Shown in pieces: positions 32,918 to 42,139 of a DNA stretch of 64,000 nt. The DNA lies in assembly GCA_964059195.1 (NCBI GenBank), contig CAXKWD010000008.1, positions 46,476,002 through 46,540,001 on the forward strand. The letters are read 5' to 3'. This DNA is from Ectobius pallidus. Lineage: Eukaryota > Arthropoda > Insecta > Blattodea > Ectobiidae. A program made the position numbers and the translations under genes. Within the stretch, counting starts at the first letter, position 1. Every line of letters starts with the position of its first letter. A model generated the notes under the pieces. The model saw nothing but the letters and a program-made list of their open reading frames with translations. It had not been told where the DNA came from and ran no database searches.

Positions 32918-33835
32918 TGTTCACGCAAGCTAAGGGTTTTTTCCAGCATATTTATTATGTGCAGTGAATAGTTTTAATTCAAATCATCCGCTAGATTTTC
33001 TTGCGCCAAGTATTAAGTTGAGTAGGCGTATATTACATCATATCCTGATCACGAGTTCTTTGTGACGGGTATTTCCCCTGTAAGGACGCCTCGAAGAGCG
33101 TCAGGAAGCCTCATCAGTATTAAGCCTGCAGTTATACGGACAAGTTGCGTTCTGATACTGCTCTGATTTACTAGTAACAAAGGCCTCTTCGCGCCCTTTG
33201 TATTTGTACTAGAAATCGTAGGAATAAAACTTCATTCCAAGTTTTATTCAATACAAGTAAATTGTTCAACATAATTTACGCATTTTTAATATTCAAAGTG
33301 CATTAGTTTCACTTGCAAGCTCCACGTAAGTACATAGCGTGTGACGTCATCAGTTAACCAAGAAGCTATATTACGTGAACGTTCAAGTGCTAATAACTTT
33401 AAATATATTCAATTTACAGTAAATTTTATTTCCTTTAATTTGAGATATAACTCATTGGTAAAATACAAAATTTACTAAATTACTTCCAGTGGTGCAACAC
33501 TATTCGCGCCATTTTCCAGTTCATTGTTTCAACGTGTTTCTTTAATTATTATTCAGTGTTCATATATTGTTTCTTCAAGTGTTTACAAGTATTAATAAAG
33601 TGCAAAGTTTTTCATTACATGTTAGATTGTTAAACCAATATGATTCCTGTGATCTCTGTACCCAGTGTCCTCGTGATATAGTCCACTCTTGCTCTAAATG
33701 GTCCTCCGCTTCTCAGAGAGATTTTCTATGTATTGCACATACATTGTTTCACTCCGTCCAGAACATTTGTTCCTCTAAAACCTGAACCTTAACATTTGAT
33801 CCTTGGACCGGGTATTTTACACCAGTACCCAAACA
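32918..33835 (+). repeat. LTR 6, right end of the Gag array
   Basis: 918 bp, ending AAACA where internal LTRs end TAACA, with one further private change near 33630 (GATTGTTAAACC). Followed at once by CATAG. Confidence 0.9.
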
Positions 33836-34100
33836 CATAGTCAAATTTGCTTCACCCTCAAAATTTCACGATCGTCCCACATCATTCAGACAGCTGTAGC
33901 GTCCGGAATAATTACCACTCAATTACTCGTAAACCATTCAAGATATAAAGGTGGTACTGAATTTAAAATAAAGTTGAAATATTTCACTAAAACTTTCTCG
34001 CTTGAAGTTTTTACGGGACACAAAAATGAAAAAAATTGTCGCATAGTCAAATTCCGTTTCACCCTCCATGGTGTAATTGGTGATGTTTATATAATGAAAT
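33836..34100. repeat. Right target duplication, resumed target repeat, and a second repeat unit
   Basis: CATAG (33836-33840) is followed by TCAAATTTGCTTCACCCTC, the resumed right half of the interrupted unit. A second unit at ~33905-34080 contains TGTCGCATAGTCAAATTCCG, the same junction uninterrupted (CATAG at 34042-34046). It serves as an internal empty-site comparison. Confidence 0.8.
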
Positions 34101-34199
34101 AAAAACTTTTATGTCTGCATTTTTTAAGTATCTGTTTTAACCATCAGAAGGACTGTGTTGTGCAGATTATTTCTGCACAAATTTCACAGAAATAGGACC

Positions 34200-34480
34200 A
34201 AGGGTTAATTAAAGATTGCGAGTTTAATTATAAGATACCAAACTATCATGATGCAGCATTGAGAAGTTGAAACGCAAACGAAGGTGCTGCCAGTGTTTCG
34301 GTGGACCGCCGCTCTCCCTATACCTACCATTGTATTAGCGGCCGAGTCATCACACTTTCTCATTCTATTCATTATGCCGTTCTTTTTGTTCTTCTCCAAA
34401 CTGGGTTGCTTGGACTGAGGCCCTTTTAGCATGTGCCGATTCATTTGGTACAAGGGGCACATTCGCATTTTTAATGTTTG
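34200..34480. repeat. Dispersed repeat, partly inverted relative to 4057-4370
   Basis: CTGAGGCCCTTTTAGCATGTG and the AGTCATCACACTTTCTC segment are reverse complements of pieces in the left flank. CATTTTTAATGTTTGGTACAG is in direct orientation. No coding content. Confidence 0.55.
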
Positions 34481-34599
34481 GTACAGTTGGGAGTGTTGGC
34501 GACAATATACAAGGATAGTTGGTTATCCTGCTTCGCTGAGAAACAAAATGTGAATATCGAGTGAGCGGAGCTTAAAGTGCATCTTGTATTTGTCTTTTG

Positions 34600-34756
34600 C
34601 CCTTTATTTTCTTCTTCTTTATCATTTCCACCCTCTTTCTCCCTTTATCTCGCCTCTTCCTTGCCTTGTCTATTTGGGACCTATTTCTAACCGTAAATTT
34701 TGGATCAACCGGTATACGAACCCATGACCATTAGCACCATAACCATTACACCACAA
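34600..34756 (-). mobile_element. Possible tRNA-derived SINE head, degenerate
   Basis: On the minus strand a box-A-like TGGTGTAATGGTTATGG is followed by a box-B-like GGTTCGTATACC (plus-strand 34711-34722). The spacing is short for a complete tRNA. Downstream on the minus strand is a purine-rich tract (34600-34680). A weak call. Confidence 0.35.
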
Positions 34757-34839
34757 GCAATTGCAAGCCGGTGAAGGGAAAATTCATCTAGGCCTAAGTT
34801 TAGAGAGGTTCTTTATTACATGAGAAATAGCAGTTTTCG

Positions 34840-34995
34840 TGCAAATGTTGTTTTTTATAATTGTGTTGACTTTGAAAAGAGCCGTTTTGGTGCATTAATT
34901 AAGTCATCTTGTAGGTGGCATACCATTTTTGATATGGTGCAAGGATCATTTTCATAACGCTGTGATTTTGTATATTTTTATGCACAGCCTAAGTT
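34840..34995. repeat. Copy related to the repeat at 2805-3130
   Basis: Shares TTTTTTATAATTGTG, GAAAAGAG.CGTTTTGGTGCA and ATATGGTGCAAGG-type phrases with the left-flank repeat. No coding content. Confidence 0.45.
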
Positions 34996-35153
34996 ATATG
35001 ATGAAGGGCAATAGACCTACTGACAAAATCTACAGTTTTGAACCCTAAATTTCAAATCAAACTGACTTCCTCTATAGAAATTTAAAATAGGCTATAATCA
35101 AATTGCTCAAAAGTAAAAGCTTATCTGGATGGGATGAGATAAGTAATAAGTAG

Positions 35154-35802
35154 GGTTCGGATGTTTATGACCTAAAAAACTGGAAAATATGACTGAAAAT
35201 ATGCACTTAAAATGATGAAATATGACCCCAAAATCCTGAATATGACCTGATAAAATAACATATTTAAAAAATAAATAAATGTTCCAATTTTAACGTTTAA
35301 AGATACTAAAATCTCACACCACATAAATTCAATCATATAATGAGTTTTTATCAATTTAGGTTATTTACAGTTTTACTTGTAATGAACTTCTATTTTTAAA
35401 GAATTTTCTCCTATTTGCTAGCATCATCAGCTCCAAACACTCGTAATATTTTGTAGTCCTTGCGTGTCCCTATAGAATATGAACAATTGCATTACAGTAA
35501 TTGTAAAACTTAAATTACTATTAATTTGGCATAAACATTAAATTAATTAAATAAATTTCACATTAAACTTGTCCATGTAGTACATACACTGCATAATTGT
35601 GCTCTTTTACCGAATTTATAACTGAAATATGATGTTTAATTAGAAATATGACCAAGACCACAAAAAAGGTCAAAATATGACCTTATGTGCAAAATAAAAC
35701 TGGTCCGATTAGGATAACAGGCTTGCAATTCGTGTTTAATTTGTGTTTGTGGTGAGAACGGAGGTCAGGATAAAAATACAACATGTCATAAACATCCGAA
35801 CC
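35154..35802. mobile_element. MITE with 18-bp inverted repeats (649 bp)
   Basis: The left end GGTTCGGATGTTTATGAC (35154-35171) is the exact reverse complement of the right end (35785-35802). TAG flanks both sides (35151-35153 and 35803-35805), suggesting a 3-bp duplication. The interior is AT-rich, non-coding and rich in the phrase AAATATGAC. A 3-bp duplication points towards PIF/Harbinger, though TAG is not its usual TWA site, so the superfamily is left open. Confidence 0.75.
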
Positions 35803-35860
35803 TAGTAATTTATTTTATTTATTTATTTAACAAAAGGTCCCAACGAGCCAATTGCTCACA

Positions 35861-37327
35861 TTAAAGGAAGGGTAAACTAAAAAAAATACCATTTTCTTAT
35901 TTTAATCTCATCGCACGGAGCTTTGAATTACGAAACGAATGGTGATCTCGTGAACTTCAAGTGCCCAATATTACGCCTTGTACGGGTGAAGTAAAACGCT
36001 CCTGTGACGTCACTCCTGACTAACTCGCTGGCAGGACAACAGCTACTGTAATGCTCGCGCCTGTGTTTCTAATACACCACAAAGTCTCATTTGTGTTTGT
36101 TGTTGATAGAGATGTGTGCAATGTTACCTTATAAGGACAAATCTCGGTATTCACAAATTAATTTCACACGAAAAGAAAATGACAAGGAATTATTGAAAGA
36201 ATTGCAAGGAAGAAAAGAAAATACGGAATGTGGGCTGTGTATAGCCTACATATGAAAAAGGGCCACGAGAGTGTGTGTTGTTGGGACTCTGAAGTAATTT
36301 GTGAACAGAAGTGGGTTGTGGACTGTATAACACAACCTGCCTCATTCGATAGCGTTATTATAAATAAAGATACACTAGTTGCCAGGCGTTATCAGTTAAT
36401 ACTTAGAGCTAATACAGTTCAAAAACAAAATATTTTTCAAGATACGAACAGAGTCATTTTCAGATTCAGAATCATCTTTTGCGGTAGTAGAAATGTCTGA
36501 AATGCTAAAAAAGCTATCTAAATCACAATTTCTAGAAGAAACATTCAATGAATCTGAGCAAACATTGACATACGTTTCATTTCCTAGTTCACACTGAGCG
36601 CCTACGCTGTTAGAAACTGAATTTTCGTCATAAATACTAGATTCCACATTCATGATTTGTCCATTCCCGGATACTGATGGGTAACTGTTCGAATCTTGCA
36701 ACAACTCTCTCATTTCCTTCTTCCTCAAGTACGACGATTTTCTTTTCTTCATTGGCGGTGTTTCAGATTTCCCACGCAAAAGAAGTGATGGCACAGCACT
36801 TCTTTTTTAAACAGATTGCGGGGTTTCTCCAGTTAACTGTTTTCGTAACTGTACCGAAAGCTCGGTATCATTTCCTTCAAAATGTTGTGAACAAACCGTA
36901 CTGTATTTACTAGGAACAAATTTTTCTCTTTTTATTTTTATCGGCCATTGCTTATAAGTTATAACGTTCGGGTGACTTATCTCTGTTGGGAAATCGATGG
37001 AAAGATATTTTAAGTGTGTTATCACTCTTCGACGATGAGTGTGTACACCCCACAACACAACAATAAACCATTGTTTGAACAGATACTCACTAAAAAACTG
37101 TAACAGTACACAGAATACTGTGAACTCTCTTTCACCGGGCGAGACTGAGCCAAGCACTCGTCAGGCGTGACGTCACGCGCCCACCGCGTTACAATAAACA
37201 TATTCGTTTTGTGATTAAATGTGAAGGTATAAAACATTTCTAACAGTGAATATCATTTAATAAAAACATTTTCTTTCAATCCGTACGAAGAAAGTGACAC
37301 TGAATTTTTAGTTTACTTTTCCTTTAA
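35861..37327 (-). mobile_element. Decayed P/THAP-like element (~1.47 kb)
   Basis: Ends form an imperfect inverted repeat: TTAAAGGAAGGGTAAACTAA at 35861 against TTAGTTTACTTTTCCTTTAA ending at 37327. A broken THAP gene lies inside on the minus strand and there is no transposase core, so it is non-autonomous. I could not settle the target duplication because the A/G-rich termini allow several alignments. Confidence 0.6.
36396..37071 (-). pseudogene. THAP-domain gene fragment with frameshift
   Basis: From an ATG at 37071 one frame reads MVYCCVVGCTHSSS, the start of a THAP zinc domain, through ISFHRFP. The match then continues in another frame with ITYKQWPIKI and VCSQHF (the later Cys-x2-His part), which stops at 36807. 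A third open stretch, 36794-36396, is a Ser/Asp-rich linker resembling the region after a THAP domain. At least one frameshift and a stop separate these pieces, and no transposase core follows. Confidence 0.65.
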
Positions 37328-37450
37328 GGGACAGTATTACAAAGGATGACAAACTTCAAAGTTATTATAATAAAATTGTTACAATAGTTTACACAAATAC
37401 AGTAAGTATAATAGAGATATTGTTCACTTAATCATTTAATAGAAAAATCT

Positions 37451-38490
37451 TCAACTTTTTTTGAAGTTATTTAAGTTTTTTACAGATCTTATTTCCTGTG
37501 GAATTTCATTAAAAAGATTTGCAAGATAATTTTTCAATCCCCTTAGTCCATAAGTAACCAATTGAGAATGCGTGACGAAAATATTTGATTTGTTTCTCGT
37601 GCCATAAGAATGCACATTTTCAAGAAAACGCAATACAATGTTATTATGAACATGTCTGTTTACTACTTTATATAAGCTTATAAAGATTGCAACACTATAT
37701 TTTATGATTAATTCTAATGGAAGAATTCCTGATTGCTCATATAATACTTTGACTGGTGTTAAGTCATGACAGCCTAAAAGATTTCTTACAGCCCTATTTT
37801 GAAGAATTTTTATCTTATGCAAATATTTCTTTTTTGAACGTCCCCATATAAATACCATATACAATATGTAAGAGTGAACAAGGGAATAATATAGAGATCT
37901 CATACTAGAATGTGATAATATTCCACCCAATCGTCGTAATACTCCAATTATCGGCGCAATTTTACTACAAAGGCTTAAAATATGCATATCCCAGTTTAAA
38001 TGTTCATCTATTATTAAACCTAAATACTTGGCATTTGATACCTGCTGTATAGGTACATCATTTATTGTAATTGCAGAATTATTGTTTAAAATGACTGAAG
38101 GTTTATGAAATATCATAAATACTGTCTTTTGAGCATTTAGTGATAATTTATTGGACGCTAACCAATTTTCTAAGATTTTGAGGTCTTTTTGCATATTATT
38201 CATTACGGCATCAATAGTATCATCTACATAAAATATGGTTGTATCATCTGCAAACATTGTGACTGTACCATTCAGATTTATTTTGCTCACGTCATTAATA
38301 TAAATTAAAAATAGCAATGATCCTAAAACAGATCCTTGTGGAACTCCATAATTTATTGGAATAGAATCGCTGTCAAAGCCATTCACAGTAACATACTGTG
38401 TTCTATCACTCATATAACTTTGGAATCAATTTAATGCTAAACCTCTAATACCAACTGCTTCTAGTTTTTCCAGTAGAATTAAATGATTAA
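37451..38490 (-). pseudogene. LINE reverse transcriptase fragment
   Basis: Minus-strand RT starting inside the fingers/palm region. VGIRGLALN is followed by a stop where a tryptophan is usual, then SYMSDRTQYV, YGVPQGSVLGSLLFLIYIND, MFADDTTIF (catalytic FADD) and the thumb and C-terminal region to KNLNNFKKS. From 38413 to 37451 the frame is open (320 residues). The endonuclease and N-terminal RT are missing. Related to, but clearly different from, the LINE in gag copy 3. Confidence 0.8.
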
Positions 38491-40020
38491 GGGCGGATTT
38501 CACCAGCCATACTTAATTTTAACTGCCCATTTAAAATCGGATTAAGTAAGACTTAGCTAATAATGCATTTCACCACGTTCTTAATCACAGATTAGCGAGC
38601 TAATAGACACTTAAACTTAAGAGCTCGATTTCGGCCTGTTAGCGATTTAAGTGTGGTCAAGATGGCGGCTAGAATGGCTATGGAATGCCTTATAGATAGT
38701 GAAGGAGAGGAATATCTTGACCCACCTCCACGAAATAGACGAGCAAGATGGATCAGAAAACGAAGTGATTATTTAACTGATCTAGATGATGAAGATTTTG
38801 AACTACGTTTTCGTCTAAGCAAAGCATCAGCTAACGAAATTCTGGAAAAGATTGAGCACGCCCTCGAGTTTGAGACCAATAGGTGAGTAGACCTACTGTT
38901 ACATTTTTAATTTAATTTATGTAATGAGGAAGTGGTTTCTGCGTAAATTACAAAATAGAAAAGAAAATCGTTTAGTAAAATTCAATTCACCGCATGACAT
39001 AACCTTTAACAATACTCTAGGCCCTATGTAACTCGCAATCTTTTATGATTTGCGAATAATTTAACTGTGAATGCATAAAGTTTGTTTTCCTTTCTAGGAA
39101 TCAAGCAGTTTCTCCAGTGAACCAGCTGCTTTGTGCCCTACGTTACTATGCCACAGGATCAACTCAGTTATCGGTTGCTGATTTTTCCGGCATCAGTGTA
39201 TCAACTCCAAACAGAATAATCCGAAGAGTGTCTGAGGCAATTGCAGGTTTGAGGAATGAATACATCAAGTTCCCAAATAAAGAGGAGGATCTTGTCCAAA
39301 TACAAAGGGAATTCTACAACATTGCAGCATTTCCGCGATGTATAGGCGCTATCGACTGCACTCATATTAAGATCTGTTCACCTGGTGGAAACGAAGCCGA
39401 AGTATTTAGAAACAGAAAGAACTACTTTTCAATTAACACCCAGGTTATATCGAACGCAAATATGGAAATAATGGATGTAGTAGCTCGCTGGCCAGGGAGT
39501 GCACATGACATGCACATATTTAATAGTTGTTCCCGCAAAGCACTGCTTGATGGTGGGTCCTATGGAAATTGTGTCCTCGTCGCAGATAGTGGCTATCAAA
39601 ATTTGCCCTATTTGATGATGCCTATAGATCAGCCGACACTACCCCATGAACAACTATACAATGAGTCACAAATGCACACCAGGAATGTTGTGGAGAGACT
39701 CTTTGGCTGTTGGAAGCGACGTTTCCCTGTACTTTCGCTAGGAATAAACGTCAAATTGAGTACTGCAATGGCGGTCATAGTGGCAACAGCTGTATTACAC
39801 AATTTGCTTCGCAAAAGGAATGATCCTGTTCCTCCAGATGATCCTGAAGTCAGACTGCCTCTTCCCTGGACGAACCTGTTGAGAGAAGGTCAAGTAGCTG
39901 TTCATGATTCTCCTGGACGTCAGCGTAATAACAATGAAGTTAGAATGTCAATCGTTAATAATTATTTCAGAACTCTAGCATAGAAGGTTTGAAATATTGT
40001 GAAACCTCATACATCAATGG
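38491..40020 (+). mobile_element. PIF/Harbinger transposon, right end not found
   Basis: The left end GGGCGGATTTCACCA is preceded by TAA, the usual Harbinger target. A HARBI1-like transposase follows on the plus strand. I found no inverted copy of the left end within 40000-40541, so the right terminus is lost or strongly diverged. The Myb/SANT-like partner gene that autonomous Harbingers carry is also not present here. Confidence 0.75.
38662..39983 (+). CDS. HARBI1: HARBI1-like transposase, two exons, intact (368 aa)
   Basis: Exon 1 is 38662-38882, from ATG (MAARMAMECL) to the donor AG|GTGAGT. Exon 2 is 39098-39983, after the acceptor TTTCTAG, ending TAG. Joined length is 1107 bases, an exact multiple of three. 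Exon 1 encodes the charged N-terminus with FRLSKASANEIL. Exon 2 starts NQAVSPVNQLLCALRYYATG, which is HTH-like. The DDE nuclease follows: FPRCIGAIDCTHI (first D), VLVADSGYQNLPY (second D) and NVVERLFGCWKRRFP (E). No stops. HARBI1-type proteins cut Harbinger ends together with a Myb-like partner. It may be a live transposase or a domesticated copy. An in-frame GTG lies slightly upstream, but the ATG is preferred. Confidence 0.88.
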
Positions 40021-40541
40021 TTTTGTAATAGTTTGTTAGGGTGTGAATATTTAGCAATGATTATGAATGCTACTCTAGCTTTTGCCAATAGGAATATCAT
40101 GGCTTTAAACCAACTGGCATGAGATAACACATTTAATTATTTAGTATTCTGCCTAGTGGCAGGTCCGTGTCTTCGTACGAAGAATTTTGACGCCAGTGTT
40201 CCCTATCTCCAGCTTCGTCCTTCAATCTGCTGTATCTCCTCCCATCTTTCATGTCATCGAGATGTTGTATTCTTCTCCTTCCTCATCCAGCAGTTCCTTT
40301 GATCTTCCCTTCGATGACATCATGTATGAGTCCCTCGTGTCCGATCCAATTGGATTTCCTCTGAATAATTGTATTCTGAATAATTTAAATTATATTCACA
40401 TAATTTACATTTAAATGTGAACATAAATTCAATCGGCCTGGGCCGGAATCAAACCTGCGGACTTGAAAACAGAAAGCCAGTCTCTTATGTACTAAAATAC
40501 AATAAACGGTTAAGATTGTTTCAATTTCATTGTATTATTAT
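40021..40541. other. Unassigned repeat-like stretch with a tRNA-like piece
   Basis: 40140-40400 is a pyrimidine-rich stretch without a recognisable domain. At about 40430-40500 the minus strand carries a box-B-like GGTTTGATTCCGG preceded by a weak box A, suggesting a SINE fragment. The copia element begins directly after. Confidence 0.4.
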
Positions 40542-40768
40542 TGTTAATATTATGAACTTCAATTTTGCTTTCTCTATGTATGTATGTATTTTGTTGTTGC
40601 TATTGGCAACACTGTTTTTAAGAACTAGGTGTAGTCACATGCCAAGCTTTTGTAATGGCGGTAGTTAGCGGCAGACCGTTAGTATCTATGTATGTATCTT
40701 TCAGTTAACAGTCTGCCGTTCTTCAGTTCAGTCGTAACATTTTTCTAATAAATATTCAAGTTCTAACA
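40542..40768 (+). repeat. 5' LTR of copia element
   Basis: 227 bp, TGTTAATA...TCTAACA, with AATAAA at 40747-40752. It differs from the 3' LTR at two positions (near 40675 and 40700). ATTAT at 40537-40541 is the target duplication. Confidence 0.92.
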
Positions 40769-40783
40769 GGTTATGGGCCCAGT
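40769..40783 (+). promoter_or_regulatory. Copia-type half-tRNA primer-binding site
   Basis: GGTTATGGGCCCAG directly follows the LTR. It is complementary to the anticodon-arm region of initiator tRNA-Met (the CTGGGCCCATAACC part) rather than to a tRNA 3' end. This is the known priming mode of Drosophila copia, which uses a 5' half of that tRNA. Confidence 0.85.
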
Positions 40784-40880
40784 ATCGTGTCCTACTACGC
40801 GCTGGATAAGTAACGAGTGTTAAACCAAAGGAAACGTGTTCTACTGATTAACTGTTTTTTGGTTAATGAACTAAGAAGTT

Positions 40881-41922
40881 ATGGAATTATTTACGACAGA
40901 TAAACTCCTCGGTTCAGAAAACTGGGCAAGGTGGAAATGGATGGCAGAAGGTTTGTTAATGGAGAAAGAAAATGCATACGAGGTGTGTTCTGGTGAGATC
41001 GTAAAACCAGAACCGGTTCCTACAGATGCAACGGCGAATGTTCGTGAGAAGTACGAAAGTGACCTAGCTAGTTTTAATAAAGGTAATAGAGCGGCTCAAG
41101 GAATATTCTCAAGGACTTTGGATCCCAGAATGTGTGACCTCGTATCTATGTGTAAAACTTCTAGAGAAATATGGGTGAAACTGCATGAACTCTTTGAACA
41201 GAAAAATAAACAAGCTCAATATGCATGCCAGTTGCAATTTTCGTCGTTTATGCGAGATCCAACAACTACAATGGCTATGCATATAGCGAAATTGGAATGC
41301 ATAGTATCACGGATGTCCGATTTAGACATAAAACCAAACGACTTTGTCGTAATGAGTAAGCTTTTGGAAACTTTGTCTAGTGATTTTGAGCCACTGAAAA
41401 TGGCTTGGTGTGCAAGAACTGAAGAGCAACAGACACTAGTGGAGTTGAAAAAACTGTTAGTTGCAGAAGAGCAGAGAAGATCGTCAGAATCTTCTAGAGA
41501 AACTGAACTATCTGCTTTACTAGCTAAAGGTGGTCTGGGAAAAGCTCAGAATGGTGCAGCAAAACTTGACAAGCCTACAAACAAGCAGGGGAAGCAATAT
41601 AAATGCTTCAGATGTGGAAAAAGGGGCCACATGAAAAGGGATTGTACAGCAAAGAAAAATACTGTGCAGGAGAAAAAGACTAAAGAAGAAGAAGTTTTTA
41701 TTAGTGAGTGCCTTGTAGCTGATAGTGATGACACATGGGTCATTGACACAGGAGCCACACAACATATGACCAATAGAAGTGACTACTTTCAAAGTTTCAC
41801 TCCTTTAGAAGTGAGAGTGGGAAACAGCTCAACAATGAAAGCGTATGATCATGGCAAGATATGTGTAAAAATCCTGGTTCATGGTAGCTGGAAAGACAGT
41901 ATAATGGAAAATGTACTGTATG
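40881..41922 (+). pseudogene. Copia gag and start of protease, cut by a P/THAP element
   Basis: Opens at ATG 40881 (MELFTTDKLLGSENWARWKW). The UBN2/Retrotran-gag region is followed by a CCHC zinc knuckle CFRCGKRGHMKRDC near residue 242 and the protease active site WVIDTGATQHMT near 288. The frame runs to VLYA at the point where the P/THAP element enters (41923) and terminates at once inside it. The polyprotein resumes at 45373. Undamaged otherwise. Confidence 0.88.
41914..41922 (+). repeat. Target duplication of the second P/THAP element
   Basis: TACTGTATG stands before the element and again at 45364-45372. P-type elements duplicate 8 bp. The ninth matching base may be chance, or one terminal base may belong to the element. 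Confidence 0.8.
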
Positions 41923-42139
41923 CATGATACTACGACTAAAAAGATAGGTTCTTCCTGTGTGCCAAAACTGGTCCGTCTTGCGCATGACGTAACCGCGTGA
42001 CAACTTGAGATAAATTTCAGCCGGCTGCAACAATGAGTCCTGACCATGTGAAGTATTAATACTTATACTGTGATGTGACTATCAGTTGGAGACTTGCCAT
42101 GTTTCTAGACAGTGAGTGTTTTAATGTATTTGATTCAAA

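Larger units (their letters stand above)
5797..33835 (+). mobile_element. Tandem array of a gag-only BEL/Pao-type retroelement
   Basis: Six 918-bp LTRs alternate with five internal regions in head-to-tail order, each pair of neighbours sharing one LTR. LTR starts are 5797, 9715, 16715, 25082, 29000 and 32918. The exact period is 3918 bp, except where copy 2 gains 3082 bp (P element plus 7-bp duplication) and copy 3 gains 4449 bp (CR1-type LINE). Only the outer ends carry the CATAG duplication. Each internal region has a primer-binding-like start, a 682-codon gag, a ~650-bp untranslated tail and a short purine run, and no protease, reverse transcriptase, RNase H or integrase. The element is thus non-autonomous (the TR-GAG class described in plants is the nearest named analogue). 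Copies differ by very few substitutions, so the array is young or homogenised. Confidence 0.93.
35806..38490 (-). mobile_element. 5'-truncated CR1/Jockey-like LINE
   Basis: Minus-strand LINE whose RT begins abruptly at ~38490 next to the Harbinger element and whose 3' end is an (AAAT)n tail (plus-strand TTATTTTATTTATTTATTTA, about 35810-35829). The 3' untranslated region is interrupted by a P-like element at 35861-37327: the sequences on either side (35830-35860 and 37328-37450) read as one continuous 3' end. Confidence 0.7.

Noticed and set aside
5797..33835. Assembly artefact (false tandem duplication) as explanation of the whole array
   Set aside because: Copies 2 and 3 carry different, well-bounded insertions with their own edges, and several copies and LTRs have private substitutions. 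It cannot be excluded for copies 4 and 5 alone without reads.
5797..33835. CRISPR-like or satellite interpretation of the 3.9-kb periodic repeats
   Set aside because: Units have LTR structure, a primer site, a Gag gene and a target duplication, so they are retroelement copies.
41520..41792. Minus-strand hydrophobic frames over copia gag
   Set aside because: Shadows of the Lys/Glu-rich gag coding sequence in antisense, which gives Phe/Leu-rich translations that mimic membrane proteins.
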